Below, in pieces: positions 17,247-27,041 of a DNA stretch of 64,000 nucleotides. The notes under the pieces are model-generated. The model saw only the letters and a program-made list of their open reading frames with translations. It made no database searches and was not told the DNA's origin. Every line of letters begins with the position of its first letter. Position 1 is the first letter of the stretch. Source of the DNA: Mycolicibacter terrae (GTDB lineage Bacteria; Actinomycetota; Actinomycetes; Mycobacteriales; Mycobacteriaceae); contig NZ_AP022564.1 in assembly GCF_010727125.1 (NCBI RefSeq), forward strand, positions 744,001 to 808,000, in the 5' to 3' direction. The translations under genes and the position numbers were made by a program.

Positions 17247-18692
17247 GTGACATCAATCAAGAAGTTTCTGTGTGGTACGGCCGTCGTCGGCATGGTTGCC
17301 GGAACGGGGGCGGCGATCGGGGCGCCGATCGGCTATGTGGGTCCGTCCGCGCTGGACTGGCTGCTGGCCGCCGAGCACGTCCTGCTGATCGGCACCGACG
17401 GCACCAACCTCGACAAGATCCTGCAGTACGCCTACGGCGACGACAGCGGGTTCAAGACGGCGATGGACCAGGGCATCACCGGAGCCGCAACCGAGGTCAA
17501 CCACACCACGATCTCCGGCCCGTCGTGGTCGACGATCCTCACCGGCGTGTGGGACGACAAGCACGGTGTGTTCAACAACGTGTTCAACCCCCAGCCTTAC
17601 GACCAGTGGCCGACGGTGTTCAACCTGCTCGAGGCCCACGACCCGAACATCAACACCTCGGTGATCGCCGACTGGGACTACATCAACGACATCGGCGCTG
17701 CGGGCGCCTTCCCGGCCGACAACAACCTCTTCATCCCCTTCCAGGACAGCTGGGCCGACACCGACGCGGAGGTCACCGCACAAACCATCGCCCAGATCCT
17801 GGCTACCAAGGACAACCCGCTCGACATCTCGAGCTTCCTGTTCTCCTACCAGGTGCAGGTCGACGAGGCTGGGCACTCGTTCGGCGGCGGGTCCGAGGAA
17901 TACGCGCAGGCCGTCATGAATGTCGGAGCCAACATCCAACAGATCCTGGCCGCGGTAGCCGAGGCCAGGGCGGAAACCGGCGACGAATGGTCGATCATCA
18001 TCACCACCGACCACGGCCACCAGCAGTCGCTGGGCTTCGGGCACGGCTTCCAGTCGCCCAACGAGACGACGCAGTTCGTCATCTTCGACCAAGGCGGCGA
18101 CTCCGCCACCGACGGCAGCCAGAATCTGAACTACTCGATCGCCGACATCACGCCGACGATCCTGGCGCTGCTCGGAGCCCCGATGCGGTCGGATTTCGAC
18201 GGCAGCCCGATGTATCTCGACCCGAGCATCGTGGACAGCACCGTCGCCCCCGACGATCTCAAGCAGGCACTGCTGTCGGCGATCGCGATGTACGGCTACC
18301 CGAATATCGGCAACGACATCACCCTGGCGATCCGTACGGTCGTCGGCACCATCCCCTACTTTCTCAACGGCGTGGTCAACGACATCGACAAGTTCCTGCA
18401 GACGATCGTCGACCAGGACATCTTCTTGATCAGTGGACTGGCCGAATTCGCCCAGCAGATCAACGACTTCGTCGGCGGTCTGGTGGTGGACACCACCCAA
18501 CTGATGGCCAAGGGTGTTGCACTGCTGACCGGATCCGGAGTCATCGCGCCGACCGACCCGCCGCTGTCGGGTTCGGCGGAGTTCTCCGAACTGCCGGGAC
18601 TGCTCGCCGCGGACCACAACATCTTCGCGCCGGACGGGCTCTTCGGTGGCTTCGACCTGTCGTGGCTCGACGGCAGCGAACTGGTGGCCTGA
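17247..18692 (+). CDS. Secreted alkaline-phosphatase-superfamily phosphodiesterase/pyrophosphatase
   Basis: This is a 481-residue protein. Residues 1-27 look like a signal peptide (KKFLCGTAVVGMVAGTGAA). Metal and nucleophile motifs of the alkaline phosphatase superfamily follow in order: IGTDGTN (Asp51), the TTISGPSWSTILTG nucleophile region (87-100), DEAGHSFG (Asp206, His210), TTDHGHQ (Asp255, His256), and His266. The catalytic domain ends near residue 345. A tail of about 135 residues follows, with amphipathic or hydrophobic stretches (DIFLISGLAEFAQQINDFVGGLVV) that I do not recognise. GTG 17247 was chosen for GAGGGAA 8 bases upstream and the signal peptide. Likely role: extracytoplasmic hydrolysis of phosphoesters; substrate unknown. 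Confidence 0.8.
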   Translation: MTSIKKFLCGTAVVGMVAGTGAAIGAPIGYVGPSALDWLLAAEHVLLIGTDGTNLDKILQYAYGDDSGFKTAMDQGITGAATEVNHTTISGPSWSTILTGVWDDKHGVFNNVFNPQPYDQWPTVFNLLEAHDPNINTSVIADWDYINDIGAAGAFPADNNLFIPFQDSWADTDAEVTAQTIAQILATKDNPLDISSFLFSYQVQVDEAGHSFGGGSEEYAQAVMNVGANIQQILAAVAEARAETGDEWSIIITTDHGHQQSLGFGHGFQSPNETTQFVIFDQGGDSATDGSQNLNYSIADITPTILALLGAPMRSDFDGSPMYLDPSIVDSTVAPDDLKQALLSAIAMYGYPNIGNDITLAIRTVVGTIPYFLNGVVNDIDKFLQTIVDQDIFLISGLAEFAQQINDFVGGLVVDTTQLMAKGVALLTGSGVIAPTDPPLSGSAEFSELPGLLAADHNIFAPDGLFGGFDLSWLDGSELVA

Positions 18693-18701
18693 CTCAGCAC
18701 G

Positions 18702-19643
18702 CTAGGTGCGAACGGCCTCGATCGCGACCGAATTGCGCAGCCGCGCCACGACTTCGGCGTCGTCGGGAAAGCTGCGTCCATAGGCTGCGAAAACTTCAGT
18801 CCGGGTGCGACTGCTGACCTGCCAGCCCTGCTCGGTCAGGTAGTCGCCGGCGGGCCGCCGCTCGCCGGCGTAGACCAGGTCGGCGATGTCGAGATCCAGG
18901 CCCTGGTCGGCGAAGCGCCTGCCCATCGACTGGTTCGAATCGGTGAGTGCTGCCGCGCCGTCGGGGTGATATTCGGTGGCCAGCCGGCTGCCCGGCGCGC
19001 TCAACGCGGTGATGTTGTCGAACAATCGATCCTGCGCCTCCGGCGGCAGATAGATGAGCAGACCCTCCGCGCTCCACGCGGTCGGTTTCTTCTCGTCGAA
19101 ACCGCTGCGGCGCAAGGCCGCCGGCCAATCATCGCGCAGGTCGACGGCCACGGTCCGGCGATGCGCTGTGGGCTCGGCGCCGAATTCAGCCAGCGTGCGG
19201 GACTTGAACTCGATCACCTCCGGCTGGTCGATCTCGTAGACGACGCTGCCCTCCGGCCAAGCCAGCCGATAGGCCCGCGAATCCAGTCCGGAGGCCAAGA
19301 TGACCGCCTGCCGGATGCCCGCGCCCGCGGCTGTGTCGGTCCAAGCGTCGACGAAGAAGTCGTCGAAGAACCGGGTGCGCACCGCCATCACCTCGGTCAT
19401 CGGCCGGGCGGTGGCCTCGGCGTCCTGGGCCACCGCGGGTTCCAGCTCGCCGTCGAGCAGCCGGTTGAAGAAGTCGATCCCGACCGCGCGCACCAGCGGC
19501 GCGGCGAACGGGTCGTCGATCAGCGCGTCGGGTTCCCGGCTGGCCAATGCGCGGGCGACCGCGACCATCGTCGCAGTCGTGCCCACACTGGACGCCAGAT
19601 CCCAGCTGTCCCCGGCAGATCGTGCGCCACCGCTGCGTGCCAT
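18702..19643 (-). CDS. SAM-dependent methyltransferase, TIGR00027 family (second of tandem pair)
   Basis: The 313 residues start [22 protein letters not shown] and contain [14 protein letters not shown] (SAM-binding loop) and [13 protein letters not shown], all hallmarks of the large mycobacterial methyltransferase family related to leucine carboxyl methyltransferases. Substrates are unknown. The start ATG shares its A with the stop of the upstream gene (TGATG), and AGGAGG lies just before it, so the two genes are coupled. In H37Rv members of the same family (Rv0725c, Rv0726c, Rv0731c) lie in this position between sppA and secY. Confidence 0.92.
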   Translation of the reverse strand: MARSGGARSAGDSWDLASSVGTTATMVAVARALASREPDALIDDPFAAPLVRAVGIDFFNRLLDGELEPAVAQDAEATARPMTEVMAVRTRFFDDFFVDAWTDTAAGAGIRQAVILASGLDSRAYRLAWPEGSVVYEIDQPEVIEFKSRTLAEFGAEPTAHRRTVAVDLRDDWPAALRRSGFDEKKPTAWSAEGLLIYLPPEAQDRLFDNITALSAPGSRLATEYHPDGAAALTDSNQSMGRRFADQGLDLDIADLVYAGERRPAGDYLTEQGWQVSSRTRTEVFAAYGRSFPDDAEVVARLRNSVAIEAVRT

Positions 19644-20599
19644 CAGCGCCCTCCTCCCAGGACCGCGCTGACATAGGTCAGCCCGCTGTAACCTTCAGCT
19701 TCCTCGATCGGCGGCAGCCCGTGTTCGGCGAACAGCTCGTTGATGCTGTGGCTGTTGAGCCGCCATCCGCGCTCGGCGAGGTAGGTGGCGGCGTCATTGC
19801 GATCACCGAAGTAGACCAACTCGGTGAGGTCGAGGTCGAGGCCGTGGCTGCGCATCCGCTCGGCGGCCTCCCGCATGCGCCGGCGGGCGGCGTCCTCGTC
19901 GCCGGGGTCCAGCGGAGGTGTGCTCTCGATGGCGAACCTGCTGCCCGGCGCCGACAGCGCGGTGACGGTGTCCAGCAACCGGTCCTGCGCATCGGCCGGC
20001 AGGTAGGCGAGCAGTCCCTCCGCGCTCCATGCGGTCGGCACGGACGAGTCGAAACCCGCGGCGTGCAGCGCGGCCGGCCAGTCGTCACGCAGGTCGACGG
20101 CGACCGTCCGACGATCGGCGGCGGGCCGGGCGCCCTGGGCGGCCAGCACCCGGGTCTTGAACTCGATCACGTCGGGTTGGTCGATCTCGAAGACGGTGGT
20201 GCCTGCCGGCCAGTCGAGCCGGTAGGCGCGGGCGTCCAGCCCGGATGCCAGGATGACGGCCTGCCGGATACCCGCTGTGTCGTCGCTGCAAGCGGTGAGG
20301 AAGAACTCGTCGAAGAATCGGGTGCGCACGGCCATGTTGTCGGACATCCGCGAGAGCGTCATCGCCCCGTCCTCGCCCTCGCCGTCGCCGAAGTCGGCCG
20401 GGCTGAGCTCGCCGCTGGCCAGCTTGCTGAACAGCTCCACGCCCACCGCGCGCACCAGGGGCTCGGCGTAGGGGTCGCTGATCAGCGGCCGGGCGGTGCC
20501 GTTTCCGCGGCTCGCCACCGCGCGGCCCACCGCCACCATGGTCGCGGTGGCGCCCACACTGGAGGCCAGGTCCCAGCTGTCGTTGTCTGTGCGTGCCAT
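19643..20599 (-). CDS. SAM-dependent methyltransferase, TIGR00027 family (first of tandem pair)
   Basis: This 318-residue protein is a clear paralogue of the downstream gene: [41 protein letters not shown] and [14 protein letters not shown] recur at matching positions. AGGAGAG precedes the ATG by about 8 bases. Sequence divergence between the two copies is considerable in the C-terminal half, so this is not a recent duplication. The gene is divergent from secY across a 326-bp spacer. Substrate unknown. Confidence 0.92.
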   Translation of the reverse strand: MARTDNDSWDLASSVGATATMVAVGRAVASRGNGTARPLISDPYAEPLVRAVGVELFSKLASGELSPADFGDGEGEDGAMTLSRMSDNMAVRTRFFDEFFLTACSDDTAGIRQAVILASGLDARAYRLDWPAGTTVFEIDQPDVIEFKTRVLAAQGARPAADRRTVAVDLRDDWPAALHAAGFDSSVPTAWSAEGLLAYLPADAQDRLLDTVTALSAPGSRFAIESTPPLDPGDEDAARRRMREAAERMRSHGLDLDLTELVYFGDRNDAATYLAERGWRLNSHSINELFAEHGLPPIEEAEGYSGLTYVSAVLGGGR

Positions 20600-20925
20600 C
20601 GTGTGAACTCTCCTATCGTTACCGGCGACGCATCGTCACCGCGACGCACCGCCGGAAATTAATTAGCTGATTTAACGAGCTGCCGCCGACTGTACGCCCG
20701 GCGGCTGTCGGTTCGCTGACAGCGCCTCCCTGTGGCTGCCCGGCCCGCTGCGCTGAGCTGTTAGTCTCGTAGACTGCTGACGCGCCGGAAGACGCGCATG
20801 GCCGCTTCACGACCGGTCGGCGCGTCGACGCGAAAGCGCAGGACTACCCCAGGACTAACCGGGGCTGGAACAAACCAGCCCATTGGCACGCCGCGACCGG
20901 ACCTCGGCTGCGCAGGAGGAGAAGA
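20600..20925 (+). promoter_or_regulatory. Divergent control region of secY and the methyltransferase pair
   Basis: There is no gene in this spacer. For secY, an extended -10 of the form TG-T-TAGTCT lies at 20759-20767 with no clear -35, giving a leader of about 150 bases. Near 20659-20675 a short AT-rich imperfect dyad (TTAATTAGCTGATTTAA) sits upstream of the methyltransferase pair and could hold its promoter or an operator. Both assignments are tentative. Confidence 0.35.
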
Positions 20926-22257
20926 GTGTTCTCGGCTTTCATCTCGTCACTGCGGACGGTCGACCTGAGGCGCAAGATCCTGTTCGCCCTGGGCATCATC
21001 GTCATTTACCGGCTCGGAGCGGCCATCCCGTCGCCCGGCGTCGACTACCAGAACGTGCAGCAGTGCATCAAGGAGGTCAGCGGCGGCGACGCGGCGCAGG
21101 TCTACTCGCTGATCAACCTGTTCTCCGGCGGTGCGTTGCTGCAGTTGACGGTGTTCGCCATCGGCGTGATGCCCTATATCACCGCCAGCATCATCGTGCA
21201 GCTGTTGACCGTGGTCATCCCGCGCTTCGAGGAGTTGCGCAAAGAGGGTCAGTCCGGCCAGAACAAGATGACCCAGTACACCCGCTACCTGACGGTGGCG
21301 CTGGCGGTGCTGCAGGCGACCAGCATCGTGGCGCTGGCCGCCAACGGCGGGCTGCTGCAGTCCTGCAGCCTGCGCCACGACATCATCGCCGACCACAGCA
21401 TCTTCACCCTGGTCGTCATCGTGCTGGTGATGACCGCCGGAGCGGTGCTGGTGATGTGGCTGGGTGAGCTGATCACCGAGCGCGGTATCGGTAACGGCAT
21501 GTCGCTGCTGATCTTCGTCGGTATCGCCGCTCGTATCCCGATCGAGGGCAAGACCATCCTGGACTCCCGCGGCGGCCTGGTGTTCACCATGGTCTGCCTG
21601 GCCGCGCTGGTCATCGTCGTCGGCGTGGTCTTCGTCGAGCAGGGCCAACGCCGAATCCCGGTGCAGTACGCCAAACGCATGGTCGGCCGGCGCATGTACG
21701 GCGGCACCTCGACCTACCTGCCGCTCAAGGTCAACCAGGCCGGCGTCATCCCGGTCATCTTCGCCTCGTCGCTGATCTACATCCCCCAGCTGGTCACCCA
21801 GCTGGTCCGCAGTGGCAACGGCGGCGTCGGCACCAGCTGGTGGGACAAGGCCGTCAGCACTTACCTGTCGGATCCGTCCAACCTGGTCTACATCGGCGTG
21901 TACTTCGGCCTGATCATCTTCTTCACCTACTTCTACGTGTCGATCACGTTCAACCCCGACGAGCGCGCCGACGAGATGAAGAAGTTCGGCGGCTTCATTC
22001 CGGGCATCCGGCCGGGACGCCCGACCGCGGACTACCTGCGTTTCGTGCTCAACCGGATCACCCTGCCGGGCTCGATCTACCTCGGGGTGATCTCCGTGCT
22101 GCCCAACCTGTTCCTGCAGATGGGCAACTCCGGGACGGTCCAGAACCTGCCGTTCGGTGGTACCGCGGTGCTGATCATGATCGGCGTCGGTCTTGACACG
22201 GTCAAGCAGATCGAGAGCCAGCTCATGCAGCGCAACTACGAAGGGTTCCTCAAGTGA
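20926..22257 (+). CDS. secY: Preprotein translocase subunit SecY
   Basis: The 443 residues have about ten membrane helices. SecY signatures include [19 protein letters not shown] in helix 1, the plug region, [27 protein letters not shown] and a C-terminal [22 protein letters not shown]. SecY is the channel of the general secretion pathway in the inner membrane, with SecE and SecG encoded elsewhere. GTG start with GGAGGAGAAG 5-14 bases upstream. The stop overlaps the adk start as GTGA, so secY and adk are coupled. Confidence 0.98.
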   Translation: MFSAFISSLRTVDLRRKILFALGIIVIYRLGAAIPSPGVDYQNVQQCIKEVSGGDAAQVYSLINLFSGGALLQLTVFAIGVMPYITASIIVQLLTVVIPRFEELRKEGQSGQNKMTQYTRYLTVALAVLQATSIVALAANGGLLQSCSLRHDIIADHSIFTLVVIVLVMTAGAVLVMWLGELITERGIGNGMSLLIFVGIAARIPIEGKTILDSRGGLVFTMVCLAALVIVVGVVFVEQGQRRIPVQYAKRMVGRRMYGGTSTYLPLKVNQAGVIPVIFASSLIYIPQLVTQLVRSGNGGVGTSWWDKAVSTYLSDPSNLVYIGVYFGLIIFFTYFYVSITFNPDERADEMKKFGGFIPGIRPGRPTADYLRFVLNRITLPGSIYLGVISVLPNLFLQMGNSGTVQNLPFGGTAVLIMIGVGLDTVKQIESQLMQRNYEGFLK

Positions 22258-22805
22258 GAGTCATCCTGCTGGGACCGCCCGGGGCGGGCAAGGGCACCCA
22301 GGCCATTAAACTGGCCCAGGAGCTGGGCGTCCCGCAGATCTCCACCGGGGACCTGTTCCGCAGCAACATCGCGCAGGGCACCGAGCTGGGCCGCAAGGCC
22401 AAGGGATACCTCGACGCCGGGGATCTGGTGCCCTCCGAGCTGACCAACGCGCTGGTCGCCGACCGCATCGACGACGAGGACGCCGCCAAGGGCTTCATCC
22501 TCGACGGCTACCCCCGCTCGGTGGAGCAGGCCCAGGCCCTGCACGACATGCTGGAGGCCCGCAACACCAAGCTGGACGCGGTACTGGAGCTGCGGGTCAG
22601 CGAGGACGAGCTGCTCGCCCGGCTGCGGGAGCGGGGCCGCGCCGATGACACCGCCGAGGTCATCCACAACCGGATGATCGTCTACCGCGAGGAGACGGCG
22701 CCGCTGCTGGACTTCTACCAGCACGAGCACGACCTGCATGTCGTGGACGCGCTGGGCACCGTCGACGAGGTCTTCGGTCGCCTGTTGCACGCCCTGGGAC
22801 GCTAA
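22254..22805 (+). CDS. adk: Adenylate kinase
   Basis: The product is 183 residues long, the short form normal for actinobacteria, lacking the extended zinc-type LID. The P-loop GPPGAGKGT is at residues 7-15, followed by the NMP-binding region STGDLFR and the LDGYPRS motif. It interconverts ATP + AMP and 2 ADP in the cytosol. GTG start overlapping the secY stop; map begins on the base after its TAA. Confidence 0.98.
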   Translation: MRVILLGPPGAGKGTQAIKLAQELGVPQISTGDLFRSNIAQGTELGRKAKGYLDAGDLVPSELTNALVADRIDDEDAAKGFILDGYPRSVEQAQALHDMLEARNTKLDAVLELRVSEDELLARLRERGRADDTAEVIHNRMIVYREETAPLLDFYQHEHDLHVVDALGTVDEVFGRLLHALGR

Positions 22806-23594
22806 GTGATCGGGTGGGCGAAGCGGCGGGTGCCGCATCGCAGCCCGGGGGAGCTCGACGCGATGGCCGCGGCCGGCGCCGTCGTCGCCGCGGCCCTGAA
22901 GGCGGTGCGTGCGGCCGCTGCCGCCGGGGTCTCGACGGGGGAGCTGGACGAGGTCGCCGAGTCGGTGATCCGGGAGGCGGGCGCCACGCCGTCGTTCCTC
23001 GGCTATCACGGTTTCCCCGCGTCGATCTGCAGTTCGGTGAACGACCGTGTGGTGCACGGCATCCCATCGTCGACCGAGGTGCTGGCGGAGGGTGATCTGG
23101 TGTCCATCGACTGCGGTGCGATCCTGGACGGTTGGCACGGCGACGCGGCGGTCACCTTCGGTGTCGGCAAGCTGACACCGGCCGACGAGAACCTGTCGGC
23201 CGCGACCCGGCAGGCGATGGAGGCCGGGATCGCGGCGATGGTCCCGGGCAACCGGCTCAGCGACGTCTCGCACGCCATCGAAACAGGTGCCCGCGCCGCG
23301 TCGGCGGAGTTCCGCCGCTCGTTCGGCATCGTCGCCGGCTATGGCGGCCACGGTATCGGCCGCCAGATGCACATGGACCCGTTCCTGCCCAACGAGGGAT
23401 CGCCGGGCCGCGGGCCGCTGCTGGTGGCCGGATCGGTGCTGGCGATCGAACCGATGCTGACCCTGGGCACCGACCAGACCGTCATCCTCGACGACGAGTG
23501 GACGGTCGTCACCGCCGACGGGTCGCGCGCCGCGCACTGGGAACACACCGTCGCGGTGACCGACGACGGGCCCCGCATCCTGACGGCGGTCTAG
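22806..23594 (+). CDS. map: Methionine aminopeptidase, type I
   Basis: It encodes 262 residues. Metal ligands are visible in order: the Asp pair in [14 protein letters not shown], His in [12 protein letters not shown], Glu in AIEPMLTLG and Glu in WEHTVAV. It removes the initiator methionine from new proteins. It lacks the N-terminal SH3-binding zinc extension of the longer actinobacterial paralogue. The GTG start directly abuts the adk stop, giving a secY-adk-map operon as in most bacteria; here infA is 20.5 kb further on. Confidence 0.96.
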   Translation: MIGWAKRRVPHRSPGELDAMAAAGAVVAAALKAVRAAAAAGVSTGELDEVAESVIREAGATPSFLGYHGFPASICSSVNDRVVHGIPSSTEVLAEGDLVSIDCGAILDGWHGDAAVTFGVGKLTPADENLSAATRQAMEAGIAAMVPGNRLSDVSHAIETGARAASAEFRRSFGIVAGYGGHGIGRQMHMDPFLPNEGSPGRGPLLVAGSVLAIEPMLTLGTDQTVILDDEWTVVTADGSRAAHWEHTVAVTDDGPRILTAV

Positions 23595-23604
23595 CGCCGC
23601 AACC

Positions 23605-23638
23605 CCCGCCCTGTCGGCAGCGCTGCGCTGCCGGCGGG
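23605..23638 (+). terminator. Hairpin after map, possible terminator without T run
   Basis: A perfect 7-bp stem CGGCAGC / GCTGCCG around GCTGC, extended by CCCGCC / GCGGG with a 4-base bulge, starts about 10 bases after the map stop. No T run follows, which is common for mycobacterial hairpins; termination is inferred. Confidence 0.45.
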
Positions 23639-23699
23639 TGAACCGAAGCACTACCCGCATCGTTTAACCAGACATCATCGTCGTGGGTTAGGTGGGCGG

Positions 23700-25379
23700 A
23701 TGGCGGGGCAGCACCGGGTGGTCGATCACATCCTCGAAGGCCTCGCCGGCATCGGCGTCGGCCATATCTTCGGTGTCGACGGCGCAAATATCGAGGACCT
23801 CTACGATGCCGCGCACTGCCACCCCCGGATCACCGCGGTCGTGGCCAAACACGAATTCTCGGCGGCAACCATGGCCGACGGATACAGCCGCAGCGGGGCG
23901 GGGTTGGGCGTGGTCGCGGCAACGTCGGGCGGGGGCGCGTTGAACCTTGTTCCCGGGCTCGCGGAATCGTTGGCGAGCCGGGTGCCGGTGTTGGCATTGG
24001 TGGGCCAGCCTCCGGCGGCGATGGACGGCCGGGGCAGCTTTCAGGACATCAGCGGCCGCAACGGATCGCTGGACGCCGAGACGCTGTTCTCCGCGGTGTC
24101 GGTGTTCTGCCGACGGATAGGCACGCCCGGCGAGATCGTCGGGGCGTTGCGCAGCGCGGTCGCCGCGGCGCGCACCGGAGGGCCGGCAGTGTTGTTGTTA
24201 CCCAAGGACGTCCAGCAGGCCCGCGTGGTCTACGACAGGCCTGTGAACGGCCATGGTGGCGCTGGTTCGGCGCCGGCCGGACCCGGTGACCCGCACCCGG
24301 TTCTGCGCGCCCTGCGCGGTGCCGATGGGCCGGTCGTCATCATCGCCGGCGAGCAGATTGCCCGTGACGACGCCCGTGCTGAACTGCAGGCGCTGGCGGG
24401 GTTGCTCGGAGCGCAGGTGGCCTGTGTTCCCGACGCCAAAGACGTCGGCGGCCCGGGTTCACACGCGCTCACCGGAGTGGTCGGGCATCCCGGTGTGGCG
24501 GATTTGTTGGCGGCCAGCGCGGTGTGCCTGGTGGTGGGCACCCGGTTGCCCGTCACCGCCCGCAGCGGGATGGACGCCGCGCTGGAATCAGTTCGGATGG
24601 TCTCGATCGGTTCGGCTCCGCCGTACCTGCCCTGCACGCACGTGCACTCCGATGATCTGCGCGTGTCGCTGACCGCCCTGGCGCACGGTCTTCGCCGGCA
24701 GCGGCCTCTCGGGCTGCGGGCCCCGGATCGGTTGCGGCGCGGCGAACTTGAACCGCCGCGACACCGCGGCCCCGGCGTGCGCTACCGCGACGCGATGCGA
24801 GTACTGGACACCGTTGTGCCGCCCGGTGTGGACATCGTCGTCGACGCCGGTAACACCGGCGCGTCCGCATTGCACTACCTGCCGGTGCGCCGCGACGGGA
24901 GGTTCATCGTCGCGCTCGGCATGGGCGGGATGGGGTACAGCTTCGGGGCCGGCATCGGGATGGCGTTCGGCCGGGCCCGGCGCACCGTGGTGATCGCCGG
25001 CGACGGTGCGTTTTTCATGCACGGCATGGAGATCCACACCGCGCTTCAGTATCGGCTGCCGATCACCTTCGTGTTGTTCAACAACAACGCCCACGCCATG
25101 TGTGTGACGCGCGAACAACTGTTCTACGGCGACCTGTACAGCTACAACCGATTCCGGCCCAGCGTGCTGGGCGCCGGATTGGGTGCGATGTTTCCCGGCC
25201 TGCCGGCCGCCGATGTCAACCAGGCCGGCGAACTGTCGGCGGCGCTGGACTCCGCGCTGAACGTCGACGGCCCGTCGGTGGTCAGCATCGGGTGTTCCGC
25301 CGACGAGATCCCCCCGTTCGCACCGTTTTTGACCGCCCCCGTGCTCAAGGAGGATGGCTATGTCACTGCCCGCGCTTGA
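23700..25379 (+). CDS. Thiamine-diphosphate-dependent enzyme (acetolactate synthase / benzoylformate decarboxylase-like)
   Basis: The 559 residues show the three-domain layout of ThDP decarboxylases and carboligases. The N-terminal PYR domain has the catalytic glutamate Glu52 in KHEFSAATMADGYSR. A central domain and a C-terminal PP domain follow, with the metal-ThDP motif GDG (434-436) to FNNN (460-463). Active-site chemistry should therefore be intact. The substrate would be a 2-oxo acid, with either decarboxylation or acyloin formation; specificity cannot be read. It is the first of six overlapping genes. ATG 23700 has AGGTGG a few bases upstream; a TTAGGT element at 23688-23693 could also make it leaderless. 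Confidence 0.85.
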   Translation: MAGQHRVVDHILEGLAGIGVGHIFGVDGANIEDLYDAAHCHPRITAVVAKHEFSAATMADGYSRSGAGLGVVAATSGGGALNLVPGLAESLASRVPVLALVGQPPAAMDGRGSFQDISGRNGSLDAETLFSAVSVFCRRIGTPGEIVGALRSAVAAARTGGPAVLLLPKDVQQARVVYDRPVNGHGGAGSAPAGPGDPHPVLRALRGADGPVVIIAGEQIARDDARAELQALAGLLGAQVACVPDAKDVGGPGSHALTGVVGHPGVADLLAASAVCLVVGTRLPVTARSGMDAALESVRMVSIGSAPPYLPCTHVHSDDLRVSLTALAHGLRRQRPLGLRAPDRLRRGELEPPRHRGPGVRYRDAMRVLDTVVPPGVDIVVDAGNTGASALHYLPVRRDGRFIVALGMGGMGYSFGAGIGMAFGRARRTVVIAGDGAFFMHGMEIHTALQYRLPITFVLFNNNAHAMCVTREQLFYGDLYSYNRFRPSVLGAGLGAMFPGLPAADVNQAGELSAALDSALNVDGPSVVSIGCSADEIPPFAPFLTAPVLKEDGYVTARA

Positions 25380-26031
25380 CGACATCACCGAACCGCTCGA
25401 CGGGCTGATCCGCATCGAGACGTCGCCACGAGAACAGGCCACTCCGATCATCATGGAGATGATGCGCTCGGTCTACCCGCACGACGAAGTGTTCGGTGAG
25501 TTCTGCACGGTCAACAGCTATATCGACTGTCCGCCTGACGAATTGTTCGATTACCTGGCCGACACTCGCAGCCTGGAGGAGTGGACCTACAGCCTGCGTG
25601 GTTTCACCACTACCGACGAGCCGGGTCTGTGGCTGGCCCACGACCGGCTCGGCGCCGGGACCGGCGCGGGGGCCGGCGAGGGGACCGAGATCTACACCCG
25701 TACGGTCGCCGAAGCCGGCGCGCGAACGGTCGACTACCACTGCGCATGGGATCAGGGCAAACACCTGTGGATGATCTACCTGATGCGGGTGCTCGACGCC
25801 CAGGTGGTGTTCGACAGGCCCGGCTCGGTGGTGCTGTGGACCAATTGCCACCACCCGTTCTACGACGAGAACCCCTACCCGGAGACCGCTCCGCCGCAGC
25901 GGCCGGTCTGGGTCGGCGATTTCTGGGACATGTTCGGCGCCGGCCACCTGCTGGAACTGAAGAACCTCAAGGCGATTGCCGAATACCGGCACCGCAACGG
26001 GCTGCCCGTGACACCGGTGTGGATGCGATGA
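25360..26031 (+). CDS. SRPBCC-family protein
   Basis: The 223-residue product has an SRPBCC (START-like / polyketide cyclase-like) core at about residues 45-185: YIDCPPDELFDYLADTRSLEEWTYSLR is the typical first strand-helix unit. The N-terminal 40 residues are an extension. The fold binds hydrophobic ligands and includes aromatases, cyclases and lipid carriers, so it may hold or cyclise the pathway intermediate (inference). ATG 25360 was preferred over 25354 because AAGGAGG ends at 25353. The start lies 20 bases inside the ThDP gene and the stop overlaps the next start as ATGA. Confidence 0.75.
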   Translation: MSLPALDDITEPLDGLIRIETSPREQATPIIMEMMRSVYPHDEVFGEFCTVNSYIDCPPDELFDYLADTRSLEEWTYSLRGFTTTDEPGLWLAHDRLGAGTGAGAGEGTEIYTRTVAEAGARTVDYHCAWDQGKHLWMIYLMRVLDAQVVFDRPGSVVLWTNCHHPFYDENPYPETAPPQRPVWVGDFWDMFGAGHLLELKNLKAIAEYRHRNGLPVTPVWMR

Positions 26032-27041
26032 CGCCGGTCAGTCTCACCGACATCTCCAGCTACTTGCCCGGCGAACCGATCGGCGCCGATTTCTACGCCC
26101 AGTTCGCCGCCACCGATGAGCTGCGCGAGAGTGTGATGTTCCGCGCACCGCGGTGGCGTCACCACGTCGGTCCCGACGAGAGCGCGATCGACATGATCGA
26201 ACGTGCCACCGCCGGCCTGATCGAACGGCACGGCCGGGATGTCCTGACCGGGGTCGACGTGTTGATCACCCATACCCAGATGCCGGATGTGCCGTTCTAC
26301 GGTGCGGGCGCGGGCGTGGCGCACCGGCTGGGTATGCGACCCCGCTGGGTGCTCGACCTGCACAACGGTGGCTGCGCGGTGTTCGTGCTGGCACTGAAGT
26401 TGGCTCGTCAACTGCTGACGTCGGGCGAAGGGCGCACCGCGCTGATCGCCATCGCCCAGAACGCGGCGGGTCAGGTGTTCGACCAGCCGAGCGTGCGGAG
26501 TCGGGCGCAGGCCGCGGTCCCCGGTGACGGCGCAGCGGTGGGCCTGGTCACGCTGTCCGACGAGTCGCCCATCCTCGATGTCGAGTGCCGCAGCTACGGC
26601 GAGTACGCCGGCGAGATGACGATCACCTCCGACCCGCCACGCAAGTGGTGGCAGGCCGGGCCGGGCGAGGCGTGCATCGCGTTCACCGAGGCCAAGATCA
26701 CCAAGGTGCTGGCCCGGGGCAACCGTCTGGTCCCCGAGGTGGCGCTGGCGGTATGCGACCGAATCGGTGTGAAACCCAACGACATCGACCTGCTGGTCAC
26801 CAACCAGCCCAACCGGGTCTTCCTGCGCAACTGGCGCGAGGCGCTGGAGCTGCCACCCCAGCGACACCGCGACACGTTCGATGAATGCGGGAACCTCTTC
26901 GGCGCCGCGATCCCGATCAACATGGAACGCGCGATATCCGAGGGTCAGGTAGCACCGGGCGACGTGATTATGATGGCGGGCTTCGCGCACGCCGGCGACT
27001 TCGCCGGTGCGGCTGCGGTGCGCTGGGGCGGACGCCGATGA
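26028..27041 (+). CDS. KAS III-like (3-oxoacyl-ACP synthase III fold) enzyme with altered catalytic His
   Basis: The 337 residues have the thiolase fold of KAS III. The nucleophile Cys116 (HNGGCAVF) and the conserved Asn289 (ECGNLFGAAIPI) are present. At the histidine of the usual HQAN motif this protein reads NQPN, with Asn259 in place of His. Loss of that His argues against ordinary decarboxylative Claisen condensation; acyl transfer or another C-C or C-O bond-forming reaction is possible, as in atypical KAS III members. ATGA overlaps link it to both neighbours. Confidence 0.8.
   Translation: MTPVSLTDISSYLPGEPIGADFYAQFAATDELRESVMFRAPRWRHHVGPDESAIDMIERATAGLIERHGRDVLTGVDVLITHTQMPDVPFYGAGAGVAHRLGMRPRWVLDLHNGGCAVFVLALKLARQLLTSGEGRTALIAIAQNAAGQVFDQPSVRSRAQAAVPGDGAAVGLVTLSDESPILDVECRSYGEYAGEMTITSDPPRKWWQAGPGEACIAFTEAKITKVLARGNRLVPEVALAVCDRIGVKPNDIDLLVTNQPNRVFLRNWREALELPPQRHRDTFDECGNLFGAAIPINMERAISEGQVAPGDVIMMAGFAHAGDFAGAAAVRWGGRR

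Noticed and set aside
17165..18817. 550-codon plus-strand frame over the phosphodiesterase gene
   Set aside because: Arg/Pro-rich out-of-frame reading; the 481-residue frame has the metal-site motifs.
20659..20675. AT-rich dyad upstream of the methyltransferase pair as a TetR-type operator
   Set aside because: Arms match at only TTAANT/ANTTAA; no regulator adjacent. Kept only as a note in the spacer entry.
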